A DNA stretch of 64,000 nucleotides from Marinimicrobium sp. C6131 (GTDB lineage: Bacteria > Pseudomonadota > Gammaproteobacteria > Pseudomonadales > Cellvibrionaceae). Both the position numbers and the translations under genes were made by a program. The stretch spans positions 2,790,001 to 2,854,000 of the forward strand of contig NZ_CP110629.1 in assembly GCF_026153455.1 (NCBI RefSeq), in the 5' to 3' direction. Below are positions 8,844 through 17,462 of the stretch, piece after piece; the stretch's first letter is position 1, and each line of letters starts with the position of its first letter. A model generated the notes under the pieces. It was not told where the DNA came from. It saw only the letters and a list, made by a program, of their open reading frames with translations, and searched no databases.

Positions 8844-10019
8844 TCAGTCGTTCGCGCGCTGCTCCAGAATTTCCACAGCCGGGAGTTTTTTGCCTTCCAC
8901 AAACTCCAGGAAAGCACCCCCACCGGTCGAGATGTAGGAAATTTTGTCCGCCAGGTGCCACTTGTCGATGGCCGCCAGAGTGTCACCACCGCCGGCAACA
9001 GAGAAGGCATCGCTCTCGGCAATAGCATCGGCCACGACTTTGGTGCCTTTGGCAAAAGCATCAAATTCGAACACACCGCACGGGCCATTCCACAGAATGG
9101 TTTTGGCGTTCTTGATGATCTCCGCCACGCGCGCGGCGGTTTCCGGACCGTAGTCGATGATTTCCTCATCGGCACCAATCTGATCAACCTTTTTCACTTC
9201 GGTCGGCGTGTCGTTGGCCCAATCATCGAAACCGGCGGTGGTGGTGCGCACGTCGGTGGCGTAGATCACTTCGGTGGTATTGGTCAGACGCTGAGCTTCG
9301 GGAATCAGGTCCTTCTCGTGCAGGGAGTTGCCCACTTCGTAACCCGCAGCGGCCACAAAAGTGTTGGAGATGCCACCACCGACCACCAGAGTGTCGGAGA
9401 TCTTGGACAGCGCATCCAGCACGGTCAGCTTGGAGGAGACCTTGGCGCCACCGACAATGGAGACCAGCGGGCGCTCGGGGTTGTTCAACACTTTGCCCAA
9501 CGCGTCCAGCTCATTGGCCAGCAGCGGACCGGCGCAGGCGACGGGGGCGTACTTGGCCACACCGTGGGTAGAGGCCTGGGCGCGATGTGCGGTGCCGAAG
9601 GCGTCCATGACAAACACGTCGCACAGCTTGGCCATTTTCTTGGCCAGCTCGTCGTCGTTGGCTTTCTCGCCCTTGTTAAAGCGTACGTTCTCCAGCAACA
9701 CCACGTCATGGCTGCCCATATCCACACCATCGACCCAGTCGCGGATCAGCGGCACTTCTCTACCCAGCGACTCACCCAGAGCCTTGGCCACCAGAGCGAG
9801 AGAATCCTCTTCACTGAACTGGCCCTCTTCGGGACGGCCCAGATGAGACATGACCATCACTTTGGCACCCATCTCCAGGGCCTGTTTGATGGTGGGAACT
9901 GCGGCGTCCAGACGCACGGTGCTGGTGATTTTGCCATCGCGAATCGGGACGTTGAGGTCTTCGCGGATCAGTACGCGCTTGCCGGACAGGTCCTGGTCTT
10001 GCATTCGTTTTACGGTCAT
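8844..10019 (-). CDS. pgk: Phosphoglycerate kinase
   Basis: 391-aa glycolytic enzyme transferring phosphate between 1,3-bisphosphoglycerate and ADP. N-terminal substrate-binding signature VLIREDLNVPIRDGKI, MSHLGRP, the central GGAKVSSKL and C-terminal nucleotide-binding GGGDTLAAI and STGGGAFLEF are all present. The ATG at 10019 has GGAG 6 nt upstream; a TTG four codons earlier is less likely. It lies downstream of tkt but behind tkt's own terminator. No epd/gapdh gene sits between tkt and pgk as it does in many gammaproteobacteria. Confidence 0.97.
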   Translation of the reverse strand: MTVKRMQDQDLSGKRVLIREDLNVPIRDGKITSTVRLDAAVPTIKQALEMGAKVMVMSHLGRPEEGQFSEEDSLALVAKALGESLGREVPLIRDWVDGVDMGSHDVVLLENVRFNKGEKANDDELAKKMAKLCDVFVMDAFGTAHRAQASTHGVAKYAPVACAGPLLANELDALGKVLNNPERPLVSIVGGAKVSSKLTVLDALSKISDTLVVGGGISNTFVAAAGYEVGNSLHEKDLIPEAQRLTNTTEVIYATDVRTTTAGFDDWANDTPTEVKKVDQIGADEEIIDYGPETAARVAEIIKNAKTILWNGPCGVFEFDAFAKGTKVVADAIAESDAFSVAGGGDTLAAIDKWHLADKISYISTGGGAFLEFVEGKKLPAVEILEQRAND

Positions 10020-10077
10020 GAATGGCTCCAAATTCGTTGCATTCTGGGTGGCCGCCGGGTCTGACAGCCACCCCGGA

Positions 10078-10108
10078 AAAAAATAGCCCGACTCGGGCGA
10101 GTCGGGCT
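10078..10108 (-). terminator. Terminator of tkt
   Basis: Perfect stem AGCCCGACTC / GAGTCGGGCT (10085-10108, loop GGGC); on the minus strand it is followed by A then a run of T. It separates tkt from pgk transcription. Confidence 0.85.
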
Positions 10109-10181
10109 AATGATAGCGCATTCGCGCCCGGTCGTCGCCGACGCGCGCGCGTGCGCGGCGCCGACAAGCGGCCGGAACCGC

Positions 10182-12179
10182 TTACAGCAGGCTTTCAGCG
10201 GTTTTGGCGATATTTTCAGCGGTGAAGCCGAAGTGCTTCATCAGGTCACCGCCCTTGCCGGACTCCCCGAAGGTATCCAGAGACACGGTGGCACCATCAA
10301 GGCCCAGGTACTTGCGCCACTGATCACCGTGGGCGGCTTCCACCGCCACTCGTGCGGTCACACTGCGCGGCAGCACTTCGTTCTGGTACTCCTTGCCCTG
10401 CATATCAAACAGGGTGGTGCTCGGCATGGAAACCACACGCACCTTGCGACCTTTTTCGCTCAGCAGGTTCGCCGCTTCCAGGGTCGGCGCCACTTCGGAG
10501 CCAGTGGCCATCAGAATGACTTCCGGCTCGCCGTCACAGTCGCGCAGGATGTAACCGCCGCGAGCAATGGCTTCCACCTGCTCGTTGGTACGCTCTATGG
10601 CGGGCAGGCCCTGACGGCTGAATACCAGCGCACTCGGGCGATCTTTGTTTTCGATGGCCAGCTTCCAGGCAGTGGCGGTTTCGGCCGCATCACAGGGGCG
10701 CCATACGTCCATATTCGGGGTGGCACGCAGGGTGGCCATGTGCTCAACCGGCTGGTGCGTCGGGCCGTCTTCACCCTGACCGATGGAGTCGTGGGTGTAC
10801 ACAAAGATGTTCGGCAACTTCATCAACGCCGACATCCGCACCGCGTTGCGGGCGTAATCCATGAACATCAGGAAAGTGGCGCCGTAGTGGATAAAACCAC
10901 CGTGGGCGGTGATGCCGTTCATCATGGCGCTCATGCCAAACTCGCGCACCCCGTAGTACACATAGTTACCGGAGGCGTCTTCTTTGGTGATCGGCTTTGA
11001 GCCGTCCCAAATGGTCAGGTTGGAGCCTGCCAGGTCGGCGGAGCCCCCCATCAACTCGGGCAGGATCTTGCCGTAGGCTTCGATGGACTTCAGGGACGCC
11101 TTACGGCTGGGCATGTCCTCTTTCTTGGCCTGGCACTCTTTGATGAACTCGTTCGCCTTGGCCGCGAAGTCGGTGGGCAACTCACCCTTGATCACACGAC
11201 GCTCGAATTCAGCGGCCAGCTCGGGATGCGCCTTCTTGTAAGCTTCGAAACGCTCGGTCCAGCTGCTCTCGGCGGCCTTGCCCTTCCCGTTGGCGTCCCA
11301 CCCCTGATAAACGTCGTCCGGAATTTCGAATGCGCCATGCTTCCAACCCAGTTTTTCCCGGGTCAGCGCGATTTCGTCGTCACCCAGGGGCGCACCGTGG
11401 GAGGCGTGACTGCCCGCCTTGTTGGGCGAACCAAAACCAATCACGGTTTTGCAGCAGATGATGGTGGGCTTGTCGGTCTCGGCACGGCCGGCTTCGATGG
11501 CCGCCTTGATGGCCGCCGGATCGTGACCATCTACCCCCGGCACCACGTGCCAACCATAGGATTCAAAACGCTTGGGGGTATCGTCGGTAAACCAGCCTTC
11601 AACCTCACCGTCAATAGAGATGCCGTTGTCATCGTAGAACACGATCAGTTTGCCTAGGCCCAGGGTACCGGCCAGAGAGCAGGCTTCGTGGGAAATGCCT
11701 TCCATCAGGCAGCCGTCACCGGCAAACACATAGGTGTAGTGATCGACAATGTCGTGACCATCGCGGTTGAACTGGGCCGCCAGGCTCTTCTCGGCCAGCG
11801 CCATGCCGACACCGTTGGCCAGGCCCTGACCGAGCGGACCGGTTGTGGTTTCAACACCGGGGGTGTAGCCCAGCTCCGGGTGGCCCGGGGTTTTGGAGTG
11901 CAACTGGCGGAAGTTTTTCAGCTCTTCCATCGGCAGGTCGTAGCCGGTCAGGTGCAGCAGCGAGTAAACCAGCATGGAGCCATGGCCGTTGGACATGATG
12001 AAGCGGTCGCGATCAACCCATTCCGGGTTCTGCGGGTTGTGCTTCATGAAGTCGTTCCACAGGACTTCGGCGATATCGGCCATACCCATGGGGGCGCCGG
12101 GGTGACCACTGCCGGCTTTCTGGACAGCGTCCATACTCAGGGCGCGAATGGCATTGGCTAGATCGTTACGAGTGGGCAT
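10182..12179 (-). CDS. tkt: Transketolase
   Basis: 665-aa thiamine-diphosphate enzyme of the pentose phosphate pathway. Motifs include SGHPGAPMGMADIAEVLW, TPGHPE...TTGPLGQG, the ThDP motif GDGCLMEGISHEA...LIVFYDDNGISIDG, and in the Pyr domain REFGMSAMMNGIA and HDSIGQGEDGPTHQPVEH. Length matches E. coli TktA (663 aa). AAGGAG lies about 11 nt before the ATG. It is divergent from the methionine-cycle operon across a 487-bp gap. Confidence 0.97.
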   Translation of the reverse strand: MPTRNDLANAIRALSMDAVQKAGSGHPGAPMGMADIAEVLWNDFMKHNPQNPEWVDRDRFIMSNGHGSMLVYSLLHLTGYDLPMEELKNFRQLHSKTPGHPELGYTPGVETTTGPLGQGLANGVGMALAEKSLAAQFNRDGHDIVDHYTYVFAGDGCLMEGISHEACSLAGTLGLGKLIVFYDDNGISIDGEVEGWFTDDTPKRFESYGWHVVPGVDGHDPAAIKAAIEAGRAETDKPTIICCKTVIGFGSPNKAGSHASHGAPLGDDEIALTREKLGWKHGAFEIPDDVYQGWDANGKGKAAESSWTERFEAYKKAHPELAAEFERRVIKGELPTDFAAKANEFIKECQAKKEDMPSRKASLKSIEAYGKILPELMGGSADLAGSNLTIWDGSKPITKEDASGNYVYYGVREFGMSAMMNGITAHGGFIHYGATFLMFMDYARNAVRMSALMKLPNIFVYTHDSIGQGEDGPTHQPVEHMATLRATPNMDVWRPCDAAETATAWKLAIENKDRPSALVFSRQGLPAIERTNEQVEAIARGGYILRDCDGEPEVILMATGSEVAPTLEAANLLSEKGRKVRVVSMPSTTLFDMQGKEYQNEVLPRSVTARVAVEAAHGDQWRKYLGLDGATVSLDTFGESGKGGDLMKHFGFTAENIAKTAESLL

Positions 12180-12589
12180 GTTTTGAATAGCTCCTTCGAT
12201 AATGGTTGGGTGTTCTGGGTTTACCGGCCGACGATGGCCCGCCAGACGATGGCGGCAAGGGCCAATGATTCAGCGCCTGGGCCATGACTTTGTGGCGTCT
12301 GCCGGCCTCTGGTCACGCTGACTCGACCTCCGGCCGCGTTGATTCGGAAGCGTCAGGACACGGGGTATTCGTCTGTGTTCTTGGGGTCTCTACGCTCACA
12401 ACGCTGACTGTACGGCTCTTGTGTGACGCTCGGGCGTTCCGGCGATCGGACCCACCTGGCTGAGCTGGCCGCTAATTGTATGACATTTGACGGACAATTT
12501 TAACTGTTCCGCCCAACTTTCACTGCATTGATCACAAAGCGCGCTATTTTCCCCTACCCGGCGCTGACAGTAAACCCTTGTTATGGTTT

Positions 12590-12638
12590 TTGTGACTATT
12601 AAAGGCGCCACAATCTATATCAAAATATTTTGATATAG
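12590..12638 (+). promoter_or_regulatory. Promoter with perfect 24-bp operator palindrome upstream of sahR-metK-ahcY-metF
   Basis: A perfect 24-bp palindrome occupies 12615-12638; its left arm is CTATATCAAAAT and the right arm is the exact reverse complement. It ends 28 nt before the sahR start. TTGTGA (12590-12595) could be the -35 box, placing the -10 region inside the palindrome, so a bound repressor would block transcription. SahR, an ArsR-family S-adenosylhomocysteine sensor, is known to control metK/ahcY/metF through such palindromes; assignment to the adjacent regulator is inferred. The rest of 12180-12614 must hold the tkt promoter but gave no clear match. Confidence 0.65.
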
Positions 12639-12666
12639 GGCCAAACCCCTGCTAAACTCCTCCTCC

Positions 12667-13671
12667 ATGAATCAAGCCCACACCCTCCCGGACCCGGACG
12701 CCCCTGCGCCGGACGCCCTGCCCCAGCTGCTCAAGGCCGCGGGCGATCCGTTACGTCTGGATATCCTGCGGGTCATGAAGCGGGACTCCTTTGGGGTGCT
12801 GGAACTGTGCCAGTTGCTGGACGCCAAGCAATCCGGCATGAGCCACCACCTGAAAGTGCTGACCAACGCCGGGTTACTGGCGCCGCGGCGGGAGGGCAAC
12901 TCCATTTTCTATCGGCGCGCCTACCTGGCCCCGGACAACCCACTGCAAGCCTTGCAGCAACAGTTGTTCGCGACGCTGGACCGGGAGCCCCTGCCGGCGA
13001 CGTTGAACGAGCGTTTGAAAAGTCTGCGCGGTGAGCGAGCCCTCGCTTCACAGCATTTTTTTGCGGATAACGCCCACAAGTTCCGCGCCCAGCAGGACCT
13101 GATTGCCAGCTACCCGGTGTACGCCGATCAGGTGGGACAACTACTGGCCAACACTCCCCTGCCGGATAACCACCTGGCACTGGAGGTGGGCCCCGGTGAA
13201 GGCGAATTTCTGCCGGTGCTGGCCAAGCGCTTCAAGCACCTGGTGGCTCTGGACAATGCGCCCATCATGTTGGAGCGTGCGCAAGCCCTGGCGGCCGATC
13301 AGGGGCTGAGCAATGTCGAATTTATCGGTGGCGACACCCGGGCACTGAAAGCGCACAAGGTCTTGGCCGACTGCATTGTGGTGAATATGGTGTTGCACCA
13401 CACACCTTCACCGGCCGATATCTTTCAGGATTTGAGCGGCGCCCTGGTGCGCGGTGGCGCTCTGCTGGTCACCGATCTGTGCCGCCACGAGCAGACCTGG
13501 GCCCGGGAGGCCTGCGGCGACTTGTGGCAAGGCTTCGAGCCGGACGACCTGTCCCGCTGGGCGGTTGATGCCGGCCTGAGCGAGGGGCAGAGCGTTTACT
13601 TCGCCTTGCGCAATGGTTTTCAGATTCAGTTACGACAATTTTTCAAATCGGTTAATCCGTTACAACCGTAA
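12667..13671 (+). CDS. sahR: ArsR-family regulator fused to a SAM-dependent methyltransferase domain (SahR-like)
   Basis: 334-aa two-domain cytoplasmic protein. Residues about 15-100 are an ArsR winged helix (DPLRLDILRVMKRDSFGVLELCQLL, recognition helix around KQSGMSHHLKVL). Residues about 165-300 are a class I methyltransferase fold with motif I LEVGPGEGEFLPVL and a GGDTRAL acidic loop. SahR regulators respond to S-adenosylhomocysteine and control the methyl cycle, which fits its place 46 nt ahead of metK and behind a palindromic operator. Whether the fused domain methylates anything or only senses SAM/SAH is unknown. Confidence 0.85.
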   Translation: MNQAHTLPDPDAPAPDALPQLLKAAGDPLRLDILRVMKRDSFGVLELCQLLDAKQSGMSHHLKVLTNAGLLAPRREGNSIFYRRAYLAPDNPLQALQQQLFATLDREPLPATLNERLKSLRGERALASQHFFADNAHKFRAQQDLIASYPVYADQVGQLLANTPLPDNHLALEVGPGEGEFLPVLAKRFKHLVALDNAPIMLERAQALAADQGLSNVEFIGGDTRALKAHKVLADCIVVNMVLHHTPSPADIFQDLSGALVRGGALLVTDLCRHEQTWAREACGDLWQGFEPDDLSRWAVDAGLSEGQSVYFALRNGFQIQLRQFFKSVNPLQP

Positions 13672-13717
13672 ATGGCATTATTGAAACTGTTCACGACCTT
13701 AAAAATAGGAGCCGCCC

Positions 13718-14878
13718 ATGGCTGAGTACTCGTTGTTTACCTCGGAATCCGTGTCCGAAGGTCATCCAGATAAACTGGCCGACCAGATTTCCGATGCCGT
13801 GCTGGATGCGATTCTCAAAGACGACCCCAACGCCCGCGTCGCGGTGGAAACCCTGGTAAAAACCGGCATGGCCGTCGTCGCCGGGGAAGTACGCACCTCG
13901 ACCTACGTGGACCTGGAAGATCTGATTCGTCAGGTGATCCTCGACATCGGCTACAACTCCAGCGAGGTCGGTTTCGACGGTGCCTCCTGCGCCGTGCTCA
14001 ACGCCATTGGCAAGCAGTCCTCCGACATCGCCATGGGTGTGGACGAAAACGAAGCCTCCGCCAAAGACCAGGGCGCCGGCGACCAGGGCCTGATGTTCGG
14101 CTACGCCTCGGATGAAACCGACGTGCTGATGCCCGCGCCGATTTACTTCTCTCACCGTCTGGTGGAGAAGCAGGCCGAGCTGCGCAAGAACGGCACTCTG
14201 CCCTGGTTGCGTCCGGACGCCAAGAGCCAGGTCACTCTGCGCTATGACAACGGCAAGCCGGTGGCCGTAGACGCCGTCGTACTGTCCACCCAACACAATC
14301 CGGATGTCAGCCAGAGCCAGATCCACGAGGCGGTGCGCGAAGAGATCATCAAGAAAGTGCTGCCCGCCGAGTGGCTGCACGCCGATACCCGCTACCACAT
14401 CAACCCGACCGGCCAGTTCATCATCGGTGGTCCGGTGGGCGACTGCGGTCTGACCGGACGTAAGATCATTGTCGACACCTACGGCGGCATGGCCCGTCAC
14501 GGTGGCGGCGCCTTCTCGGGTAAAGATCCCTCGAAAGTGGACCGCTCCGCCGCCTACGCCGGCCGCTATGTGGCCAAAAACATTGTCGCCGCGGGCCTCG
14601 CCAGTCGTTGTGAAATCCAGGTGTCCTACGCCATCGGCGTGGCCGAGCCGACCTCGATTTCGATCAACACCTTCGGTACCGGCAAGCTGCCCGATGACGA
14701 AATCGCCAAACTGGTGCGCGAGCACTTTGACCTGCGCCCCAAGGGCCTGATCGATATGCTCAACCTGAAGCGCCCGATATACCGGCCCACTGCCGCTTAC
14801 GGACACTTTGGTCGGGAGCTGCCGGACTTTACCTGGGAGAAGACCGACAAGGCCGAGTTGCTCAAGAAGTATTTGTAA
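13718..14878 (+). CDS. metK: S-adenosylmethionine synthase
   Basis: 386-aa enzyme making SAM from methionine and ATP. Signatures: FTSESVSEGHPDKLADQISDAVLD at the N-terminus, the hexapeptide GAGDQG followed by LMFGYA (about 119-128), and the P-loop-like GGGAFSGKDPSKVDRSAAYA (about 265-284). AGGAG lies 8 nt before the ATG. Second gene of the methyl-cycle operon, followed by a REP-like repeat and then ahcY. Confidence 0.98.
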   Translation: MAEYSLFTSESVSEGHPDKLADQISDAVLDAILKDDPNARVAVETLVKTGMAVVAGEVRTSTYVDLEDLIRQVILDIGYNSSEVGFDGASCAVLNAIGKQSSDIAMGVDENEASAKDQGAGDQGLMFGYASDETDVLMPAPIYFSHRLVEKQAELRKNGTLPWLRPDAKSQVTLRYDNGKPVAVDAVVLSTQHNPDVSQSQIHEAVREEIIKKVLPAEWLHADTRYHINPTGQFIIGGPVGDCGLTGRKIIVDTYGGMARHGGGAFSGKDPSKVDRSAAYAGRYVAKNIVAAGLASRCEIQVSYAIGVAEPTSISINTFGTGKLPDDEIAKLVREHFDLRPKGLIDMLNLKRPIYRPTAAYGHFGRELPDFTWEKTDKAELLKKYL

Positions 14879-14890
14879 ACGCGTGACGCT

Positions 14891-14960
14891 GGGTAACGGC
14901 GGGTGCGGCCTTCGGCCTTACCACGCCCTACGCAACCTCTGAGGCATCCGCCGTCACCCA
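14891..14960. repeat. REP-like repeat between metK and ahcY
   Basis: Begins GGGTAACGGCGGGTGCGGCC and ends GCATCCGCCGTCACCCA; the two ends are inverted copies of each other, with an internal GGCC TTC GGCC hairpin and CGCCCTACG. Same family as the elements at 16404-16506 and the IS-interrupted copy at 39.8/41.3 kb. Confidence 0.75.
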
Positions 14961-14993
14961 AACCGAATTCCAACGCTTAATCGGAGCTACACA

Positions 14994-16394
14994 ATGAACA
15001 TTGCCGCCAACTTCACCGACTACAAAGTCGCTGCCAAAACCGCCGAGCAGTTCCAGAAAGATGCCGCCTGGGGTCGCCGCGAAATCGACATCGCCGAAGG
15101 CGAAATGCCCGCGCTGATGGCACTGCGCCGCAAATACAAAGCGGAAAAGCCGCTCAAAGGCGCCAAGATCATGGGCTGCATTCACATGACCATCCAGACC
15201 GCCGTGTTGATCGAAACCCTGGTGGAACTGGGCGCGGAAGTACGCTGGGCCTCGTGCAACATTTTCTCCACCCAGGACCATGCCGCCGCCGCCATCGCCG
15301 CCGCCGGTATTCCGGTATTTGCCTGGAAAGGCCAGACCGAAGAAGAGTTCTGGTGGTGCATTGAGCAGACCGTCAACAAGGACGGCAAAATCTGGGACTC
15401 CAACATGATTCTCGATGACGGCGGCGATCTGACCGGCCTGATGCACGAGAAATACTCCGAGCAACTGGAGAAAATCCACGGCATTTCCGAGGAAACCACC
15501 ACCGGCGTACACCGCCTGCTGGATATGCTGAAAAAAGGCGAACTGAAAGTGCCCGCCATCAACGTGAACGATGCGGTCACCAAAGCCAAGAACGACAACA
15601 AATACGGCTGCCGCCACAGCCTGAACGATGCCATCAAGCGCGGTACCGATCACCTGCTGGCCGGTAAAAAGGCGTTGGTCATCGGTTATGGGGATGTGGG
15701 TAAAGGCTCCGCCGCCTCCCTGCGTCAGGAAGGCATGATTGTCAAAGTGACCGAAATCGATCCGATCTGTGCCATGCAGGCCTGCATGGACGGCTTTGAA
15801 GTCGTGTCCGCCTACAAAAACGGCGTCAACACCGGTAAAGACGAAGACATCAACCACGCCGTGCTCGGCGCCACCGACCTGGTGGTCACCACCACCGGGA
15901 ACGTCAATGTCTGCGACGCACCCATGCTGCGTGCCCTGAAGAGCAGCGCCGTGGTGTGTAATATCGGTCACTTCGACAGCGAGATCGATACCGCCTACAT
16001 GCGCAAGAACTGGCACTGGGAAGAAGTGAAGCCCCAGGTGCACAAGATCTACCGGGACAAGGACAACAACGACCACCTGATCCTGCTCTCCGAAGGTCGT
16101 CTGGTGAACCTGGGCAACGCCACCGGTCACCCCTCGCGCATCATGGATGGCTCCTTCGCCAACCAGGTACTGGCGCAGATGTATCTGTACGAGCGCAAGT
16201 TCGCGGACCTGCCCAAGGACCAGAAAAAAGAGCACCTGTACGTGAAGGTTCTGCCCAAGAAGCTGGACGAAGAAGTGGCCAAAGACATGGTGGAAGGCTT
16301 TGGTGGCGTGATCACCAAGCTGACCCCGCAGCAGGCCGAGTACATCGACGTGCCGGTGGAAGGGCCGTTTAAGCCGGAAAGTTATAAGTATTAA
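14994..16394 (+). CDS. ahcY: Adenosylhomocysteinase
   Basis: 466-aa NAD-dependent enzyme splitting S-adenosylhomocysteine into homocysteine and adenosine. Visible: CIHMTIQTAVLIETL, SCNIFSTQDHAAAAI, the NAD-binding VIGYGDVGKGSAASL (about 224-238), and the C-terminal PFKPESYKY of bacterial enzymes. CGGAG precedes the ATG. It recycles the product of SAM-dependent methylation and fits the SahR-controlled operon. Confidence 0.98.
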   Translation: MNIAANFTDYKVAAKTAEQFQKDAAWGRREIDIAEGEMPALMALRRKYKAEKPLKGAKIMGCIHMTIQTAVLIETLVELGAEVRWASCNIFSTQDHAAAAIAAAGIPVFAWKGQTEEEFWWCIEQTVNKDGKIWDSNMILDDGGDLTGLMHEKYSEQLEKIHGISEETTTGVHRLLDMLKKGELKVPAINVNDAVTKAKNDNKYGCRHSLNDAIKRGTDHLLAGKKALVIGYGDVGKGSAASLRQEGMIVKVTEIDPICAMQACMDGFEVVSAYKNGVNTGKDEDINHAVLGATDLVVTTTGNVNVCDAPMLRALKSSAVVCNIGHFDSEIDTAYMRKNWHWEEVKPQVHKIYRDKDNNDHLILLSEGRLVNLGNATGHPSRIMDGSFANQVLAQMYLYERKFADLPKDQKKEHLYVKVLPKKLDEEVAKDMVEGFGGVITKLTPQQAEYIDVPVEGPFKPESYKY

Positions 16395-16403
16395 GAGAGT
16401 GAT

Positions 16404-16506
16404 GGTAACGGCGGGTGCGGATTTATACCGCTGCGCTCGGCCCCTACGCAGACATCAATGGTTGTTTAGGGCGGATAAGGCCGAAGGCCGCATCCGCCGT
16501 TACCCA
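16404..16506. repeat. REP doublet between ahcY and metF
   Basis: Two inverted REP-like units: GGTAACGGCGGGTGCGG on the left and AGGGCGGATAAGGCCGAAGG followed by CCGCATCCGCCGTTACCCA on the right, separated by about 40 nt. An intact example of the doublet that the IS110-family element interrupts elsewhere in the window. Confidence 0.75.
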
Positions 16507-16547
16507 ACCCTGAATCTACGAAAAAAGACCAAAGAGCACCACCCAAA

Positions 16548-17396
16548 ATGACCGACACCGATCAACCCCAATTAAGCTTCGAGTTCTTCCCTCCCAAAAC
16601 CGACCAGGGCCGGGAAAAACTTCTGAACGTGCGCAAGAAGCTCTCCGAGTTTGCCCCGGACTTCTTCTCCGTGACCTACGGCGCCGGCGGCTCCACCCGC
16701 GATAACACCAAAGGCATCGTCAAGCACTTCAAAAGTGAAGGCGTATCCGTGGCACCCCACCTGTCCTTTGGTGGTGATGACGAAGCCACCATCATTGAAC
16801 TGATTCAGGAATACAAGGACGCCGGTATCGATCGGATCGTCGCCCTGCGCGGGGACATGCCCTCCGGCGTCGGCGGCGGCTACCAGATGGTGTACGCCAA
16901 TGAACTGGTGGCCTTTATCCGCAAGCACTTTGGCGATCATTTCCATCTGGAAGTGGCGGCCTACCCGGAAATCCACCCCCAGGCCAAGAGCTACGACGAC
17001 GACGTCAAGTTTCTGAAAGGCAAGTTCGATGCGGGCGCCGACAGCGGTATCACCCAGTACTTCTACAACCCGGACGCCTACTTCTACTTTATGGACCAGT
17101 GCCACAAAGCGGGCATCACCCAGCCCATCGTGCCCGGCATCATGCCCATCATCAGCTTCAAAAACCTGACCCGTTTTTCGGACGCCTGTGGCGCGGAGAT
17201 TCCCCGCTGGATGCGCAAGCGCCTGGAAGCCTACGGCGATGACAGCGACAGCATCAAAGCGTTTGGCGAGGAGCTGGTCACCGAGCTGTGTGAGACGTTG
17301 CTGGAGAACGGGGCGCCCGGACTGCACTTCTACACCATGAACCAGTACGAACCCACAGCCAGCATCGTCAAGAACCTGGGCTTACAGCCAGAATAA
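16548..17396 (+). CDS. metF: Methylenetetrahydrofolate reductase
   Basis: 282-aa FAD-dependent TIM-barrel enzyme reducing 5,10-methylene-THF to 5-methyl-THF for methionine synthesis. Signatures: LSFEFFPPKT near the N-terminus, SVTYGAGGSTRD, DRIVALRGDMP, AAYPEIHPQA, ADSGITQYFYNPDAYFYF and GIMPI. Length matches the bacterial NADH-type enzyme. Last gene of the sahR-metK-ahcY-metF group; the 153-nt gap upstream contains the REP doublet. Confidence 0.97.
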   Translation: MTDTDQPQLSFEFFPPKTDQGREKLLNVRKKLSEFAPDFFSVTYGAGGSTRDNTKGIVKHFKSEGVSVAPHLSFGGDDEATIIELIQEYKDAGIDRIVALRGDMPSGVGGGYQMVYANELVAFIRKHFGDHFHLEVAAYPEIHPQAKSYDDDVKFLKGKFDAGADSGITQYFYNPDAYFYFMDQCHKAGITQPIVPGIMPIISFKNLTRFSDACGAEIPRWMRKRLEAYGDDSDSIKAFGEELVTELCETLLENGAPGLHFYTMNQYEPTASIVKNLGLQPE

Positions 17397-17462
17397 AGTC
17401 ATCTTGACTCTAAGGCGTCGAGTCACTACAGTCCTCCCTCCATTTCCAGCCAGGATTCTCCC

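Noticed and set aside
8955..10064. 369-codon plus-strand open frame opposite pgk
   Set aside because: pgk on the other strand is unambiguous; the frame has no ribosome site or domain.
12180..12666. Possible SAM riboswitch ahead of the metK operon
   Set aside because: No conserved SAM-I/II riboswitch core or terminator arrangement; the palindromic operator explains regulation better.
13691..16235. Long minus-strand open frames opposite metK and ahcY
   Set aside because: Both enzymes are clear on the plus strand; the antisense frames are GC-driven shadows.
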